DNA of 64,000 bases from Vigna angularis (GCF_016808095.1 NC_068975.1:35486001-35550000); one strand, 5' to 3'; shown: positions 11,352 through 25,366, numbered from the stretch's first letter. Made by a program: numbers and translations. Notes: a model not told the origin generated them from the sequence alone.

Positions 11352-14300
11352 ATGGCCGCGGAAACTCTTCCCTACCAGAACGGCGGCGTCGTTGCCAACT
11401 CCAACGGCTCCAACTCCACGACAAAAAAATCGCGGGAGAGCGAGCGCCGTCGCCGTCGCCGGAAGCAGAAGAAGAACAACAAAGCATCTGAGGCGTTGAG
11501 GCCTAACTTTGCCGAAGATAGTGACGATTCGAAAGAAAACACTGATTCAAATCAGGTTCTCATCCATCTAACTTATGTTATTTTGACACTTTCTCAGGCT
11601 TTGGTGCGTTGTTTATTTTTCCATTCCTTTGGAGGTTCGTAATCGATAGCGCCTTTATAGCCGGAAAGGATAGATAGATTCTGACTGTTTATATTTGCGT
11701 TTTGTTGGAACAATATTAAAACGAAATTAGGGTTTCCGTATTTGAACTTGGCTTTTGAGAGCTTTTAGTGTAGTGATAGAATCTCTAGGGCTTTCTTAGG
11801 TGAAAGGGTATTGGAGAGTAAAGATAGTAAAATGATCTGTCTTTGGACAAGACATTGCTCATGTTCATGGAATGTGGATTAATTCTCTTGCAAACATTGC
11901 GCTAATTATTCTTCTGTTGCAAGTTTACTTTGTTTTGATTGAAGTTCATAAACTGGAATTAATCACTGTAATTATTGCATTCTTTCAATCTTTAGTGTTT
12001 TCGAAGGTATTTTAGTGATTAGATCATGTCTCGTAGCAGATTCTTGTTCCTCTTATTATATATTCAAAATTCGCTGATGACATTTAAAATACACAGTCGC
12101 AAGTGCGCATATTATGCCGCTATTTTTCTTCATTTGCAGGTTGTTGAACAAGTTGAAATTGAGTACGTACCAGAGAAGGCTGAGTTAATTGAAGGCATGG
12201 ATGAAGAGTTTAGAAAGATCTTTGAGAAATTTAGTTTCGCTGATGCTACTGCTTTGGAGGTAATCCTTATGTCTCATTTGTCTTCTTCTGATTGTATCTT
12301 CTCTGTATATTGTTTGACCGGAGGTTTATTTTTATACAACTAGGATACTGATAAGAAAGATGGTTCGGAAGAAAATGCCGCCACTAATAAGAAGGCCGAT
12401 TCTGATTCTGAAGAAGAAGAAAATGATAACGAGCAAAAAGAGAAAGGCATCTCTAACAAGAAGAAAAAGGTGTAGCAATTTGTGACATGTTAATTTTTTT
12501 TTTGTTTATAATTTTTACTATTTTATTCCTTTTGATAAATATTCTTAAATAAGTTTCGTTTCTTTGTTCAGCTTCAACGAAGGATGAAAATTGCTGAACT
12601 AAAACAAATTTGCTCAAGGCCAGATGTTGTAGAGGTAGAATTGTTCTGTGTAGCTTGCTTAGATTTAAGTTGTTCGGCATCCCCTTCCCAGTTCCAACTA
12701 TTAGTTTGGTCTCATGCTCACTATTCCGAAGTTGTGTAATTGTTCTATTGTTCCACTTTTAAGGTGTGGGATGCTACTGCATCGGACCCAAAGTTACTGG
12801 TATTCTTGAAGTCTTATCGGAACACTGTACCTGTACCCAGACATTGGTGTCAGAAGAGAAAATTTTTACAGGTTAATCTGCATTCTAAATTTATAAATAA
12901 TGAGTTGAAGATGCAATGCAAGCATGTCTGATAACTGTAGTCTGCATGAGGGATGTAGTGATAGGGTGAGGAAGATAACGTCGATAAGGTTTCTCTTATC
13001 TGTATATATGTGGTGCTTGCAGGGGAGCTGCTGTGGCAATCACCAATCCCGGACTTGTAGGTGTTTGGCAATGGGCAACCTTGAGTCATTTCTCTTTTAT
13101 TTTCTTTATTAGATTAAATGGGAATATGTGGCTTCTATTATGCTGCATATCGGGGATCTACAATCATGACATTTTTGCATAATGTAAATGGGCATTTATT
13201 TGTGATAAATATGCTAATAGTTCTGCTTTGAATTTTCAGATACCTTTCCATTGGGCTTAATGCTTGGGCTGAATTCCTCTTACTTCAATTTTTATTACTG
13301 ATATAACTTAGCAAACTACATAGTGTATGTTCGCATGAGGTACTTTTATCTCATCGAAAGTTTGTTCTTTTTGGTTTTGTCAGGGTAAACGAGGTATAGA
13401 GAAACCACCATTTCAGCTTCCCGATTTCATAGCTGCCACTGGAATTGAGAAAATTAGACAGGTAATACAATCTTTTGCACATGTTTTTCAAGAAATCACG
13501 TGTTCACAAGCTATGACTTATTTTTGGAGTGACCTACAAAATAAGTAAAACATTATCTGTGATTGACTTACAAATTTTACATGCTATTTGCGACCTTGAG
13601 ACTACATTTTTCTGTAGTATCATAAGCTATTACTGTTTTTATTTCTGATGTTAAAGTACAAGCTTCCAATTTGGGGAAGAAGCTGTTTTCTATTTTAGAA
13701 TTTGTTGTTTATATTTCATAGATTAATGGGTATTGGTTTTGATTAGAAGCTTGCATCCCTCCAAAGTATGGGTGTTGTTTTTCCGTAAAATCAATGCATT
13801 GTTAACCCATTGTAGTATTGATCAACAATATAAGGGATCTTGATGGGATAGCCGTATGAGAGTGACTTGTGCTACGTTTCATATCCTTTGTTTAATTTTC
13901 TCTTCCCAACAACTTAACATATGTATATTGAAAGTTTCTCTCTGATATTTATATGTGCCTTTCAATTAATTTACCTAACTCCTTGCCGTAGTTGCTTTTT
14001 TAAGTGTCATATGTTGTCTCATGCAGGCTTATATCGAGAAAGAGGATAGTAAGAAGCTGAAACAAAAGCAAAGGGAGCGCATGCAACCAAAAATGGGGAA
14101 AATGGATATAGATTATCAGGTTTCATTTGTGTTTTGCACCATTTGCATTGCTTACTTGGTTGTTTGTTTACCCAAGTGCCAGAACTATTTGCATTCTTCT
14201 AATAGTTTTTATTGATTACTAGGTTCTTCATGACGCATTCTTTAAATACCAAACAAAGCCTAAACTGACATCTCTCGGAGACCTTTATCATGAAGGAAAA

Positions 14301-17300
14301 GAATTTGAGGTATTGCCCACGCTACAGTAGCATAGGAAGATTTGAACTGTTATAAATTTGTTTTTATTGAGCTTCTTTTTCTGTTGCAGCATTTTTCGTT
14401 CAAATTTTGCTGTATTAACTTATGACTCGGAATAGTGTTATAATATTTTTTTTTTTATTTTAGTTGGGAGGGCGTCTGTATTTTTGGAGCAGTAGGTAGT
14501 CCATGAATTGATTGAGTTTGGCTGGAATATAGTGTTTGGTACTTTAGGATAGGAATTCCCATGTACCATCTCCACTCCTAGATAAAATGGAAATTTTATG
14601 AACAATGGAAATTAAATAAAGTTATTTCATTTGTAGTAGTGTTTGCTAGGATATTATGGATTTTTTGGTTTGGATTTGAATTTCTTTAAGCATTCATTTT
14701 GAAGTTCAAGTCTAAGGGTTTGAATTTCTTTGCTTGTCCTTTTATTAGAAGTGTTCATTGATTTGTTTTAGTGTCAGTGTTCCTGGCATCCGGAGCAGTG
14801 TTAATTTGATTTTTATATTTTATTTAAGCATGTCGTTTGACCAAAATAGCTCTTATTTTTATATGATGTCATTGGTTGGTGCACAGGTGAAATTGAGAGA
14901 GATGAAACCTGGCATGTTATCTCATGAATTGAAAGAAGCTCTTGGCATGCCTGAGGGCGCCCCTCCTCCTTGGCTTATAAATATGCAGGTAATAATATTA
15001 CATGATTTCTGACTTCTGGTGCAATTTTTATATTATTCTGTTCCTGGCCATTTGACCATAGATATGTTTTTTTAGAGATATGGGCCTCCACCATCATACC
15101 CTCATCTGAAGATTCCTGGACTGAATGCTCCTATCCCCCCTGGAGCTAGCTTTGGTTATCATCCTGGTGGATGGGGCAAGCCTCCTGTTGATGAAGTATA
15201 TAACTCTTTACATATCCACTGGTGGATGAGACTTTTTTTTTTCAGATCTTTATCTCACTGACCTGTTTACTTCATGTGAACAGTATGGACGTCCACTGTA
15301 TGGAGATGTTTTTGGTGTTCAACAGCAAGAACTACCTAACTATGAGGTTTGGTTTAAGGCCTGGTTTAAATTGCCTTAAAGCTTATGGAATTCTTCCTTG
15401 TTGTTTTCTTATCCTGTGTTTTAATATGGAAAACATTGTAGAAATGAAAACGAGTGAAGTGGAAAAAGTTAACAGTATATAAAGTCATTTTTCTTTCCAC
15501 CATTCCTATTATCATGAATTCACAATCCCAAAAGTTGTGCTGTTTTCAAAGTTCACGTGTTTTTCATCTAACTTGCCCCGTCACCTAAGAAGTCTTTTTG
15601 GGGCTTGAGGCTTGAATAATGCACAGACCCACCCTACCCTCCTACGCTGAAAATTTACCTCTATTTATAAGAATTTGAATAGCTGGGATTAGTCTCCTAG
15701 ATCAAGTGGTCAAGAGCCTCATATAGGCTTATTTTATGTCAGGAACCAAGAATTCACAGAACTTGAGTGGTTCATTGAAGACACATTAGTCGTTTAAGAC
15801 TTAGCCTTCCTTGTGATTGGAATATTTTTTTTTTTCTCATTTTACTCTTGAGAGAAAGTTCTGTCATTGACTGAATGCAATCTTTCTTTGGGTTAGGAAT
15901 ATAAACATGTTTACATAGGATTGCAGTAATATATCTCATTTAGCTCTCAAGAGACAGTCATGTCATTGACTGATTGCTATCTTTCTGTTGGTAACAAATA
16001 CGGATAATCAATTTTACATAGGACTGTGGCAGTATATCTACTAAAAAAATGTTTATTAAATTCATTGCGGTATTCCATTTTGATATTTAATGTTTTCACT
16101 ATGCAGGAAGAGCCAGTTGATAAGACCAAACATTGGGGAGACTTGGAGGAGGAAGAGGAAGAAGAAGAGGAGGAGGAGGAGGAAGAAGAAGAAGAAATGG
16201 AGGAGGAGGAACTTGAAGATGGTATTCAGTCAGTTGATAGTTTATCAAGGTATTGTTATTTTACCATTCTACTTTCTTATTTATATGCTAGTGGAAACAC
16301 ATGCCCTATTTGCCATGTGTGTCCACTTTTTTCTTATTATTACAAAAATTTTATCAGTATAATAATAATTGAAGTAAAAATATTACACTATAAAATGATT
16401 TTTAATTATTTAAATAGAAGATATTATTAAATTATAAAATGTATTTACAAAATAAATATTTTTTATAAAAATAAATATTTTTTTATAATTTTATTATATG
16501 GAATTCTTTTATTATGTATGTTTTTATTTATTATGAGTAGCTATTTGAATGTAAAAAGTCGTTTCTTAAAGGGTAAATAAGATCATAAATGGTAGCATGG
16601 GCGTTTTGAACTGCCTGGACTTGCAATTAGCATTTTTTTTTGTGATCTTCATTGTCATTCTTGATAAGTAACTAGTGAAAATTATTTACAAATGATGTGG
16701 CTATGATTAGATGTCTTTGGATTAGCTAATTTTGTCAATTAAAACATTTCATGAAATCTTATGAAGAGAATAAATTTTGCCCCAAAGATTTAATCACAAT
16801 CAAACATGCACTAGCATCCAACGATGGTTAAGACTTTATATAATGGGTTCCTAGAATTTATAAAACATTTAGGAAAAGAAAAGGAAACAAGAATCAAATG
16901 ATGGTCAAGAATTTGTAAAATGACTTTGTAGAGTTTCATTTGAACATTTAACATTTCTGCTTTCCAATTGTAATTCCCTAAAATTAATGATTGTTGATAT
17001 TAAATAAATATATGGAACATTTACCACTCAGAATGAACTAATTTTTTGGGTTTACGTGTGTAGATTGATTTAAGAAGAGTTTTTTTTTTTTTTTTGGTTT
17101 TGTGGTGGTTGATGATGTACTGTTCCTTTCATCTCATCTCTTGATTCTTTTCCTTTGCATTTTTCACTTCAGCACTCCCACGGGAGTGGAAACACCTGAT
17201 GTTATTGACCTCCGGAAGCAACAGAGGAAGGAGCCTGAGAGGCCCCTTTATCAAGTGAGTATATTTTATTGCTGTTTTTCATCAGCCTTAACTTCTGATT

Positions 17301-18090
17301 TTACTTGTTATGTATCGTTTTGTTGTTTTCTATGTAGGTACTTGAAGAGAAGGAGGAAAAAATTGCTCCTGGAACTTTGCTTGGAACCACACACACGTAT
17401 GCAATACTTGCACCTACCTTTCTTTTATTATTTGAATATCACAATTTTTCCCTCCATTATTGTTTTTTTGTTGAGTTGCCACGTTTTTTCTCTACTCTGC
17501 AGTTATGTGGTTGGCACAGGCGCACAGGACAAGTCAGGTGCTAAAAGGGTAAGACTTTTTTACGTGATTGGTTGTATATGATGATTCCTTTTGTTTTCAA
17601 GGGTAGCATGTTTCATGCGTTCTGGTTATGGCACTTTCAGGTTGATTTGCTTAGAGGTCAGAAATCAGATAAAGTGGATGTCACTTTACAGCCTGAAGAG
17701 TTGGAAGCAATGGAAAATGTTTTGCCTGCGAAGTATGGATTTATCTTTTCTGATTTCTTATAGCTGGTTACTTGGGTCAGATTTGAGGCAGTGATTTCTC
17801 ACATCTACTGGATACAGGTACGAAGAAGCAAGGGAAGAGGAGAAGTTACGTAGTCAGCGTGAAGATTTCAGTGATATGGTTGCAGAGGTGTGTTACATTC
17901 ACCCTTCAAATCGTGTACATACACATGCGTATTAGATTTTCTACCTGCCAAATCGTGTACATGCATACTAGATTTTATACTTTGCCAGTGTGATTTATAG
18001 CTAATGTGTTTGGTGCAGAACGAGAAGAAGAGAAAGAGAAAGATGCAAGAAAAGGAGGGCAAGTCAAAGAAGAAGGACTTTAAGTTTTAG
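11352..18090 (+). CDS. SF3B2: Splicing factor 3B subunit 2 (SAP145/CUS1 homologue)
   Basis: Eighteen exons: 11352-11555, 12140-12259, 12344-12469, 12572-12634, 12764-12871, 13384-13461, 14027-14119, 14223-14309, 14887-14988, 15076-15195, 15284-15346, 16107-16249, 17173-17254, 17338-17396, 17503-17548, 17641-17732, 17818-17887 and 18019-18090. All introns are GT-AG, the frame closes, and the product is 575 aa, close to Arabidopsis At4g21660. The protein is a U2 snRNP SF3b subunit in the nucleus that helps anchor U2 at the branch site. In order: a basic Arg/Lys-rich N-terminus; an acidic linker; the conserved DUF382 core (KSYRNTVPVPRHWCQKRKFL, residues about 188-207, through KYQTKPKLTSLGDLYHEGKE); the PSP proline-rich domain (MPEGAPPPWLINMQRYGPPP onward); a long Glu tract; and a basic tail ending KKKDFKF. 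Very confident for family and structure. Confidence 0.96.
15850..16023. repeat. Tandem duplication of about 100 bp in SF3B2 intron 11
   Basis: The words GTCATTGACTGA (15863 and 15962) and TTTACATAGGA (about 15910 and 16013) recur in the same order with a spacing of 99-103 bases. Diverged copies within the 760-bp intron before the Glu-rich exon; no splice signal appears to be affected. Confidence 0.7.
16143..16212 (+). repeat. GAG/GAA coding microsatellite encoding a Glu tract
   Basis: An imperfect GAG/GAA trinucleotide run inside exon 12 of the SF3B2 gene encodes more than 20 acidic residues broken by one Met. Acidic tracts occur here in other SF3B2 proteins, so the tract is likely tolerated or functional, but its exact length may vary between accessions. 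Confidence 0.9.
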
Positions 18091-19919
18091 GGTGCGCCTT
18101 GTTTTTGTTTCTTTTGCAGGAAAATGGGGCTGTGCTACCCTTTTCTACTGGGGCAGTTCTCACATTCCATGAGCTGAGAATATGTTAGCAGCGGTTTAAC
18201 GCGACTCTGTATTATTGTCTGGAAGTAAAATGTTAGTGTTTTGGATGGGAAGAATATATATGTACGAATATATAATAGAATCAAAACTCGGTAGTCAAGC
18301 TTTAATTGAGAAGTCAATACCATGAATCTCTCGAAAGCTTTACAATACACGTCAGGTGTTATTTAGTATTCTGACAGGGCTACCTTGCACACATAATGTC
18401 GATGTTGATGTTTGTTGGGACAATCAGCGTCCACCACAACGTTTTATTTCTCTTTTCCATTATTGAAGTAATGTTAATGGCAATGATTTCATTTACGCAC
18501 AATTGAGTACTGTGCGTGAGTTACTGAAAGAAAAAAGTTATTTTCAAAATGCAATGAAAGTTGCTGAAGGATTTGCGATTGAGAACACTTATTGTCCACC
18601 CTTGAATGTACGGTGAAACCTGAAAGTCAGGTTGAAATAAAGGAAATTACACTTTTATAACCTTAGGCAATTAATTTATTAGGACATAACTTTTGTAAGT
18701 GAAAATGCTACAGAAGTTATGGTTTCGGAAGCCATATTTTGTAAAATGATGAATAGTATGAGTTCCAACTTTGCGATGGTGTCTTCACATATTGTTCACG
18801 AGACCTGTAAGGAAAAACTGGATAGTTATTAAGACATTAATATTGAAAATATTAACAATGGTATTAATAAATATTTAAATAATAATAATAATAGAATTTT
18901 CAAAATTAGTAATAGTAATAGATTTATAAAGTTACTAATAATAATACCAAAAAATAGTAAAGTTATAAGATAATAATAAAAAAGTTAATAATATCAAAAT
19001 CATAATAAAGATAATAAAATTAAAAATAATAGTATTATAAAATAATAATGATTTTATAAAAAATAAGTAAAAGGAATATTAATAATAAAAATAGATTTAT
19101 AAAATAATAAAAATAATAGAATTATTATTTAATCAAATCATTAATTTTCACATTTTTTTTTCTTTTCACTCTTCAGTGTATTTCCAGTCTTTTTATTTTT
19201 TATTTCATAATCATTTTATTTTTTGAAATCATATAATCTCAAATTTTGCTACATATAAAATATAATTTCACTTTCTTGTCTTTATCTCCTCTCATGAAAT
19301 CCTTTCTCATGTTTCTTTTTACACTATATTCTTTTGTGGACTGCCATCTTTTTAATTTTTTTTTCTCTTCTTGCTCTTCTTTCTATCCTTTCCTATGTAA
19401 ATCAAGTCAAATTTAAAGACAAATAAGGATGAAAGAAACGTTGATGTGTGTATTCACAAATTTAATCCTTTTTTTTTTCTTCAAATATTCGATTGGTTCA
19501 TTACTTTTTTTAGTTCCAGAGAGTTTATTCTACAAACCATTTTAATAAAGGCAGGGTGAAACATTAAATTGAAGATTACTTTTAATATATGAAGTTTTTT
19601 TTTTATGAGCTCTGTCTAATTTGTCTCTACTTTGTCAGATATTTTTTTTATTGAACGAGTATTAAATGAGTATGTATAATATTTATTTATTTTAATTTAA
19701 TATAAGAAATATATATATATATATATTCTTTATATGTATTAATATTTTTTTTTCGTACATTTTTGTTTTAAATTATTAAAATAAAATAATTAAAAGATTT
19801 ATAACTTTTATTTGATCTTTAGTTTTACAAGTTATGTTTATAATGTAATATTTTTAATCTTTTATATAATTTTTTACTTTGTTATTTGATATTTGTATTT
19901 AATATTTAGTATTAAAAAA

Positions 19920-20650
19920 AGTTAAATATGTTTTTAGTTCCTCAAATATAAATGTATTTGAGTTTCATCCTTTTTCCAAACTTTGCTTCACTTTTATCCT
20001 CTCTTTTAAGAAAATTATAACTTTTAATCCTCTTTAAAGAAATTAAAATAAAATTTATAATTTTCTTAAAGAAGAGGATCAAAGTGAAACAAAGTTTAGA
20101 AGAAAGACCAAACTCAAACACTCTTAATACTTCATAGATTAAAAACATATTTAACCCTAAAAATAATGTATAATTTTATATTAAATACTTAATAATATCT
20201 TTTTTTATAATAAATCTCCACCCATTATCATCTTGTTGAAGAGTATTATTTTTCTTCACTAACTAATTCTACTCTATTCTGTTAACAAAATATTTTTAGT
20301 CCCTCGAGTATTAAATGTTTTTAGATTTCGTCTCTCTTCTAAACTTTACTTCAATTTAATCCTCTTCCTTAAGAAAATTATAAATTGTAGTTCTTTGAAA
20401 GCTAAAATTTATAATTTTCTTAGAGGAGAAAATCAAAGTTAAGCAAAATTTAGAAGAGGAGGGACGAAACTAAAAAACGTTTGATATCTTTAAGACTAAA
20501 AACATATTTAACTTTAAAAAATGTATAATTTTATATTAAATACTTAATAATATCATTTTTTTTTATAATAAATCTCCACCCATTGTCATCATCTTGGTGA
20601 AGAGTATTATTTTTCTCCACTAACTAATCCTACTCCAATCGTGTTAACAG
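19920..20650. repeat. Tandemly duplicated foldback MITE with flank
   Basis: Each unit holds an inverted repeat of about 230 bp that opens with a TTTTTAGTcCCTC-type end and closes with AAAAACATATTTAA (copy 1 about 19920-20154, copy 2 about 20285-20513), with inner arms AAGAAAATTATAA and TTATAATTTTCTTA. The unique flank after it, including TAATAAATCTCCACCCATT (20209 and 20567) and GAAGAGTATTATTTTTCT, is repeated at the same spacing of 355-358 bases. Thus element and flank were copied together. The end sequence resembles common legume MITEs; that likeness is from memory. Confidence 0.8.
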
Positions 20651-21835
20651 AATATTTAATTGAATATTTTTTTTATAAAACATAAAATAAAACAGAAATT
20701 GAAAGCATAGTGAATCAAACAGGTTCTTACAGGTAGAAAGAAAGTTGATTTGATTTAAACATATTTTGAAATGGCATGGTTAGTGTCACTTTCAGAGTTT
20801 GTAAGTACTGTCTCTTTCATCAATCAGACGACAATGAGTATGTCACTTTCCTGTTCTAATTAAAACCTCAAATGAAAAATCCTATATGTTTGTCTGCATA
20901 CCACGCAGTATACTACTTTCTCTACATTCCGCTTTTTTCTACAAACATTTATCATTTTCTTTTTCTTATATATTTTAAAAATTAAAATTAAAAAACAATC
21001 ATCTTTATGACTTTGACATTAGCAGAATTATAATAGACGAGAAAACTTGTTTTTCTTTATAATTTGTCTTAAAACATGTATTTTCTTTCTCTGTCTCTAT
21101 TTAAGTGCCGTTTTTTTTTTAAAAATAACCTATATTCTTTATTTAAATAAAAATATTTATAATTTTTTTTTATTTTACTCCTCTCTTTTTTATCGCAATA
21201 AAGTAAATAAAATATTAAAATTAGATGAAGGGTAAATATATAAATAATTACAAAAACAGTATTTAATTTGGTTATGAATTTTAAAATAACAGTTAAAAAT
21301 AAATAAAGAAAATCCATACGAGTTATTTTCTATATGATCAATACAGGTGAAAAAAAATATCAATTTGAAATAGTTTTTAATATCTTGAACAATATTTTAT
21401 TTTTAAACTTAAAATATCTCTTCCTTATAATTAAAGTCAAATACATTTTTATGATAGATAAGTTATCGTCTCAAATTTTCTACAAATATCAGTTTCTTTG
21501 GACTAAAAAAAAAGTTCGGTATAATAAAATTAAAAAATAAACTAATTTAATCGCATTGGTCACACTATTTCTGAAACATGCACATATTTAAATTTTTGTA
21601 TATTTTAAATAAATACAATAGAAATTAATTCAATGTATTTAATTTATAAAATAAAAAATAGATTAACTTAATTTGACCCAAGAATTAAGGTACATCTCCC
21701 CAAATAATAGAAGAAAGTACAGTTAAGGAAAAATGTGAAATTGAGTCTATTAGGCGATAAGATATAGACAGAGGATAGTGGCCGTAGATGTTCTTGAAAG
21801 CATCAATGGCCCAAACGGTTTAATCAAGTGGCCCA

Positions 21836-21990
21836 GATGCCCCATCATTGAGAGACACGTGTCCTTCTTAAGATAATCAATGCCATTTAAATAACCAGCA
21901 ATTGATTCTACCCATTACCAAACTATAAAACCCACGTGCTTCTGGCTCCACCTGTTACCTCCAAATCAATTCATACTTAAATCATAAGGA
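21836..21990 (+). promoter_or_regulatory. Promoter-like segment without a downstream gene
   Basis: Two perfect CACGTG G-boxes (21856-21861, the first within GACACGTGTC, and 21933-21938) flank a TATA-like box ACTATAAAA (21922-21930), in a segment more GC-rich than its surroundings. No reading frame follows within 1.5 kb. It may be the orphan promoter of a lost gene, or belong to a noncoding transcript. Confidence 0.35.
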
Positions 21991-24529
21991 TTTTCTCATT
22001 TAGTGTTAAATTCCTCTTTTAAATTCCAGCTTAATGGTTACATAAAAAAAATTATATTAAGTTTAGAGTTTATAGAATTATTAATTTTTTCCCTCATCTT
22101 ATTTAGTTGCTTTTATCACAGTAACATACATCAACAGTGATGAAAATACAAATATTTTTATTGTTATAGATAATAACATTAAAATTATCAAAAAATGATG
22201 AAAATATTATAATTTAATATATTTCCAAATAAAAGTTATTTATCATTTTATATCAATCATAGTACTATCTTATATTGACCATAAAACTTTATATTTTTTA
22301 ATACATAAATAAAAGTAAGCAAAATAACAGAAAGTAAGAAAATCATAACATTAAAAAAATTAAATGATAAAAATTAATTAAAAATGTATAAATTATATAT
22401 ATTCAATAAAAAAAATTAAAATTTAGTAAGAACTTAAAATTCAATCATATTTTCTTACACAAAAATAATCTTATAAATACTTATTTTAACTTTTTTTATA
22501 AAGTGTTATGATCTCTTAACTTTCTTTCTTCAAGAAGTACAAAATTGACTCTCTTGAGAATTAAGTGACTGCAATTGAACTTAGACCTAATTGGGTGTTT
22601 CCTTTTTTTATTTATCCGACAAACATTCTTTGTTTTGTCTTGTAGCGCTTCAGCACGACACTCTTTACCTAACCAACCCACCATTATTGATTTCCCTTCA
22701 ATTAGTAATCTTTGATGATAAATCAGAACCTCAAATTTGTTAAAAAAATAAATAATATTAATGTACTTCATGGTTACGGATTCTTTAAGACACTAGTTTA
22801 TTACAAAACCCTCTCTTTTTAAATTGTAAATGGAATCAAGCACATTTATTTGTTAGATCTTCCTTCTACCACTCGTGGCTTAATTATACATGCATGTGGC
22901 TTTGGTTTCTTATTCCCATTAATAATAATGATAACTAATGTTGTGACAGCCATCACCACTAAATTATTACTGTGACTACGCATTTCATTCATGCGTGAAA
23001 TATATTATTCCAAAACTGGAAAACTACTAGCAAAATGATGAAAATAACGTGCAAAGTACTGTTCTCAATTAGTTTATTCAACGATTCATATAACTTGTAT
23101 CTGCTCTGAGGAGATTTTGGAAGAAAAGGTTATGTCTCAGGGCAAACAAGGAAAAAGCACAACCATGTTTTATCCGGAACTTTTCTTAGATGTTTTTTTT
23201 CATTGTGATAATAACGTAAGTTGGCTTGAAACTCACATTATTGAGGCTGTGCGAGACACTTGTGTTATTCTTTGCTCACAAGTGTCGGCTGGTATGAGTC
23301 CATTATATATATGAACTCCTGTCAAGACATTCACATACGACACTTTCCACAAGTCATTTTAAAACTCTCTAATTATTCAAATGTTTTTACAATATTTTAC
23401 CACTCAACACACTTCAATAAATATTTCTCTCTACTTCAATTCAATTTATCTATTTTAGTTCTTTTAACCATACACAGTTTTAATTTTCAATATCGTTAGA
23501 ATAGACTCTAACCATAACTCTTATATCATATTAAGAAATTGACTTTAAGGTTAATTCAATCCTATAATGGATGTGAAACTTTTAAGGAAGAAATGAAATC
23601 GCAGGAAGCTAACATATAATGGTTGAATGAAGAAGACGGATAGGGCAAAGAACACGTGCATGCAAGATAGAGATATACCCAACTTAGAACATGTAATCAC
23701 ATGACATAGGTCCGTAGAACAGCACCACTACTAGATGCATTCTTTCACTTATGTCCCACAAGAAACCATGTGTTGCCAACTGTTTTTAACCTTCCTAAGA
23801 ATCTTAGGTCCCACTATTACCTCACTTCCCTTTCCTCCAATGTCAATCACTTAAGAGAAACACACCGTAGTGTACTTCCCTTCTTTTTTGCCAACTTTGT
23901 GTTTGTATTGGTGGCAAAGTTTCCCACTTAAATTATTATAGCACAGCATCATGCATATCTACGTTCCTTTTACACCCAAAACACAAACCACTATCAATGG
24001 CCTATAACCCTCCACGTGCCACCCACCCACCTTCACCTTAGGGGTTAAGCATCTCTCCATTCTCCTTTTATAATACTTCTATCCAGAGAACCAAAACTAA
24101 ACTTGTTACTATTGTCTGCATAAGTTTTATGAGGTTTCATTTTCCTCCGTTACTACCACACACCACTTCAAGTAATTTTTTTCTGGTCTTCTTCCTATAA
24201 TTATTGATCCTTTACAGATAGATAAGATCTTAAATAGCTATTAGACATAGACAGATTGGAGAAAGACATGCTCACTTCTTCTCAGTTTCCTAGGCCTTTC
24301 CTTCTATCAAACCTCTCCCACTCACCAATTTCCTCACACCTTCACTGGGTTTGGGCTATAAGCAGCAATCTCATCGCCTTCTTATCCTTCAGATTCATTT
24401 CTCTTTTCCCATCTCGATCAAAGGGATAAAATTCCCCAAATCGCCGCCTTTCTCATCTAATTGTACAGAACAATAAGTCTTTTTTTTTTCTTCTGGTTAA
24501 TAGTGCTTTCTGGGGGGTGACTTTAAGAT

Positions 24530-25366
24530 ATGGGGTTGAGTTCTAAGCAGGTTTCTAATAGAGGGCTTGATTGGGACCAGACTTTGTTGCAGGCTCAAAA
24601 CTTGGAGCTCCCAAAGCCTACTCCTATGAGGAAACAGCAGCAACAGACTCAGCCATCAGAGCCTTTGAATTGTCCAAGATGTGACTCCATTAACACCAAA
24701 TTCTGTTACTACAACAACTACAACAAGTCTCAACCCCGCCATTTCTGCAGAGCTTGCAAGAGGCACTGGACTAAAGGTGGAACTCTGCGCAACGTTCCTG
24801 TTGGCGGTGGTAGAAAGAATAAGCGAGCCAAGAAATCGACCACAGCTACAACCACCACCTCAAATGGAAGCATGGATGGTGAGTTGAGAACCCGCGTTAC
24901 AATTCCTCCTCTTGCAGTGGATGATCATCACAAAACCACACCTTCCTCTCTCTACCAATCTCTGTGCCTGCCACAACAGAATCCGAATACCAAAGTTTCC
25001 CAAGGCAAGGACTTTGGTATTGGCAATGGAATCTTTCTGAGTTCAAACGTGCCTTTTCCTCAAAACCAAAGCCTTCTCTTCCCTTTCACAACCTCAAACT
25101 CCTTTGACACAAACACGTGTGCAGTATCCAACTCTCTGCAATCCTCCAGTGTGTATAACTACGGTGACGAGTTTAAAATACTGGAAGAGCCAACCGTGAA
25201 CAGTACAATGGCCTGCACTGGTGCTGGCACCAGGACACAACCATGGGAGATCGCAGCGACAAGTTCTGGTTTGGAAATGTCAAACTATTGGAGTTGGGAG
25301 GACATCGATTCGTTGGTCTCAACCGATCCAAATAATCCTTGGGATGATTCCGACATCAAACCCTGA
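24530..25366 (+). CDS. Dof-type zinc finger transcription factor
   Basis: Intronless gene of 278 aa. The Dof domain covers about residues 46-100 with the Zn ligands Cys48, Cys51, Cys73 and Cys76 in the CX2CX21CX2C arrangement and the invariant core FCYYNNY, QPRHFC, RHWTKGG and [12 protein letters not shown]. Dof proteins are nuclear and bind AAAG cores to activate or repress plant genes. The N-terminus carries a short Gln tract (35-39). After the finger come basic residues (KNKRAKK, likely nuclear signal), a Thr-rich linker and a low-complexity C-terminal region ending in an acidic [13 protein letters not shown] segment, a likely transactivation end that is shared with DOF1.4-type proteins as I remember them. 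ATG 24530 is fixed by an in-frame TAA six bases upstream. Subfamily and targets are inferred. Confidence 0.95.
   Translation: MGLSSKQVSNRGLDWDQTLLQAQNLELPKPTPMRKQQQQTQPSEPLNCPRCDSINTKFCYYNNYNKSQPRHFCRACKRHWTKGGTLRNVPVGGGRKNKRAKKSTTATTTTSNGSMDGELRTRVTIPPLAVDDHHKTTPSSLYQSLCLPQQNPNTKVSQGKDFGIGNGIFLSSNVPFPQNQSLLFPFTTSNSFDTNTCAVSNSLQSSSVYNYGDEFKILEEPTVNSTMACTGAGTRTQPWEIAATSSGLEMSNYWSWEDIDSLVSTDPNNPWDDSDIKP

Larger units (their letters stand above)
18091..24529. other. Intergenic region between SF3B2 and Dof genes
   Basis: 6.4 kb without a recognisable gene. After the SF3B2 3' flank there is an AAT/ATA-rich imperfect trinucleotide region (about 18838-19130), a duplicated foldback element (19920-20650), very AT-rich DNA to 21700, a promoter-like segment with no gene behind it (about 21836-21990), and from about 23600 the upstream region of the Dof gene with ACGT-type boxes (ACACGTGC near 23650, CCACGTGCC near 24012) and a C/T-rich leader. 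Confidence 0.6.
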
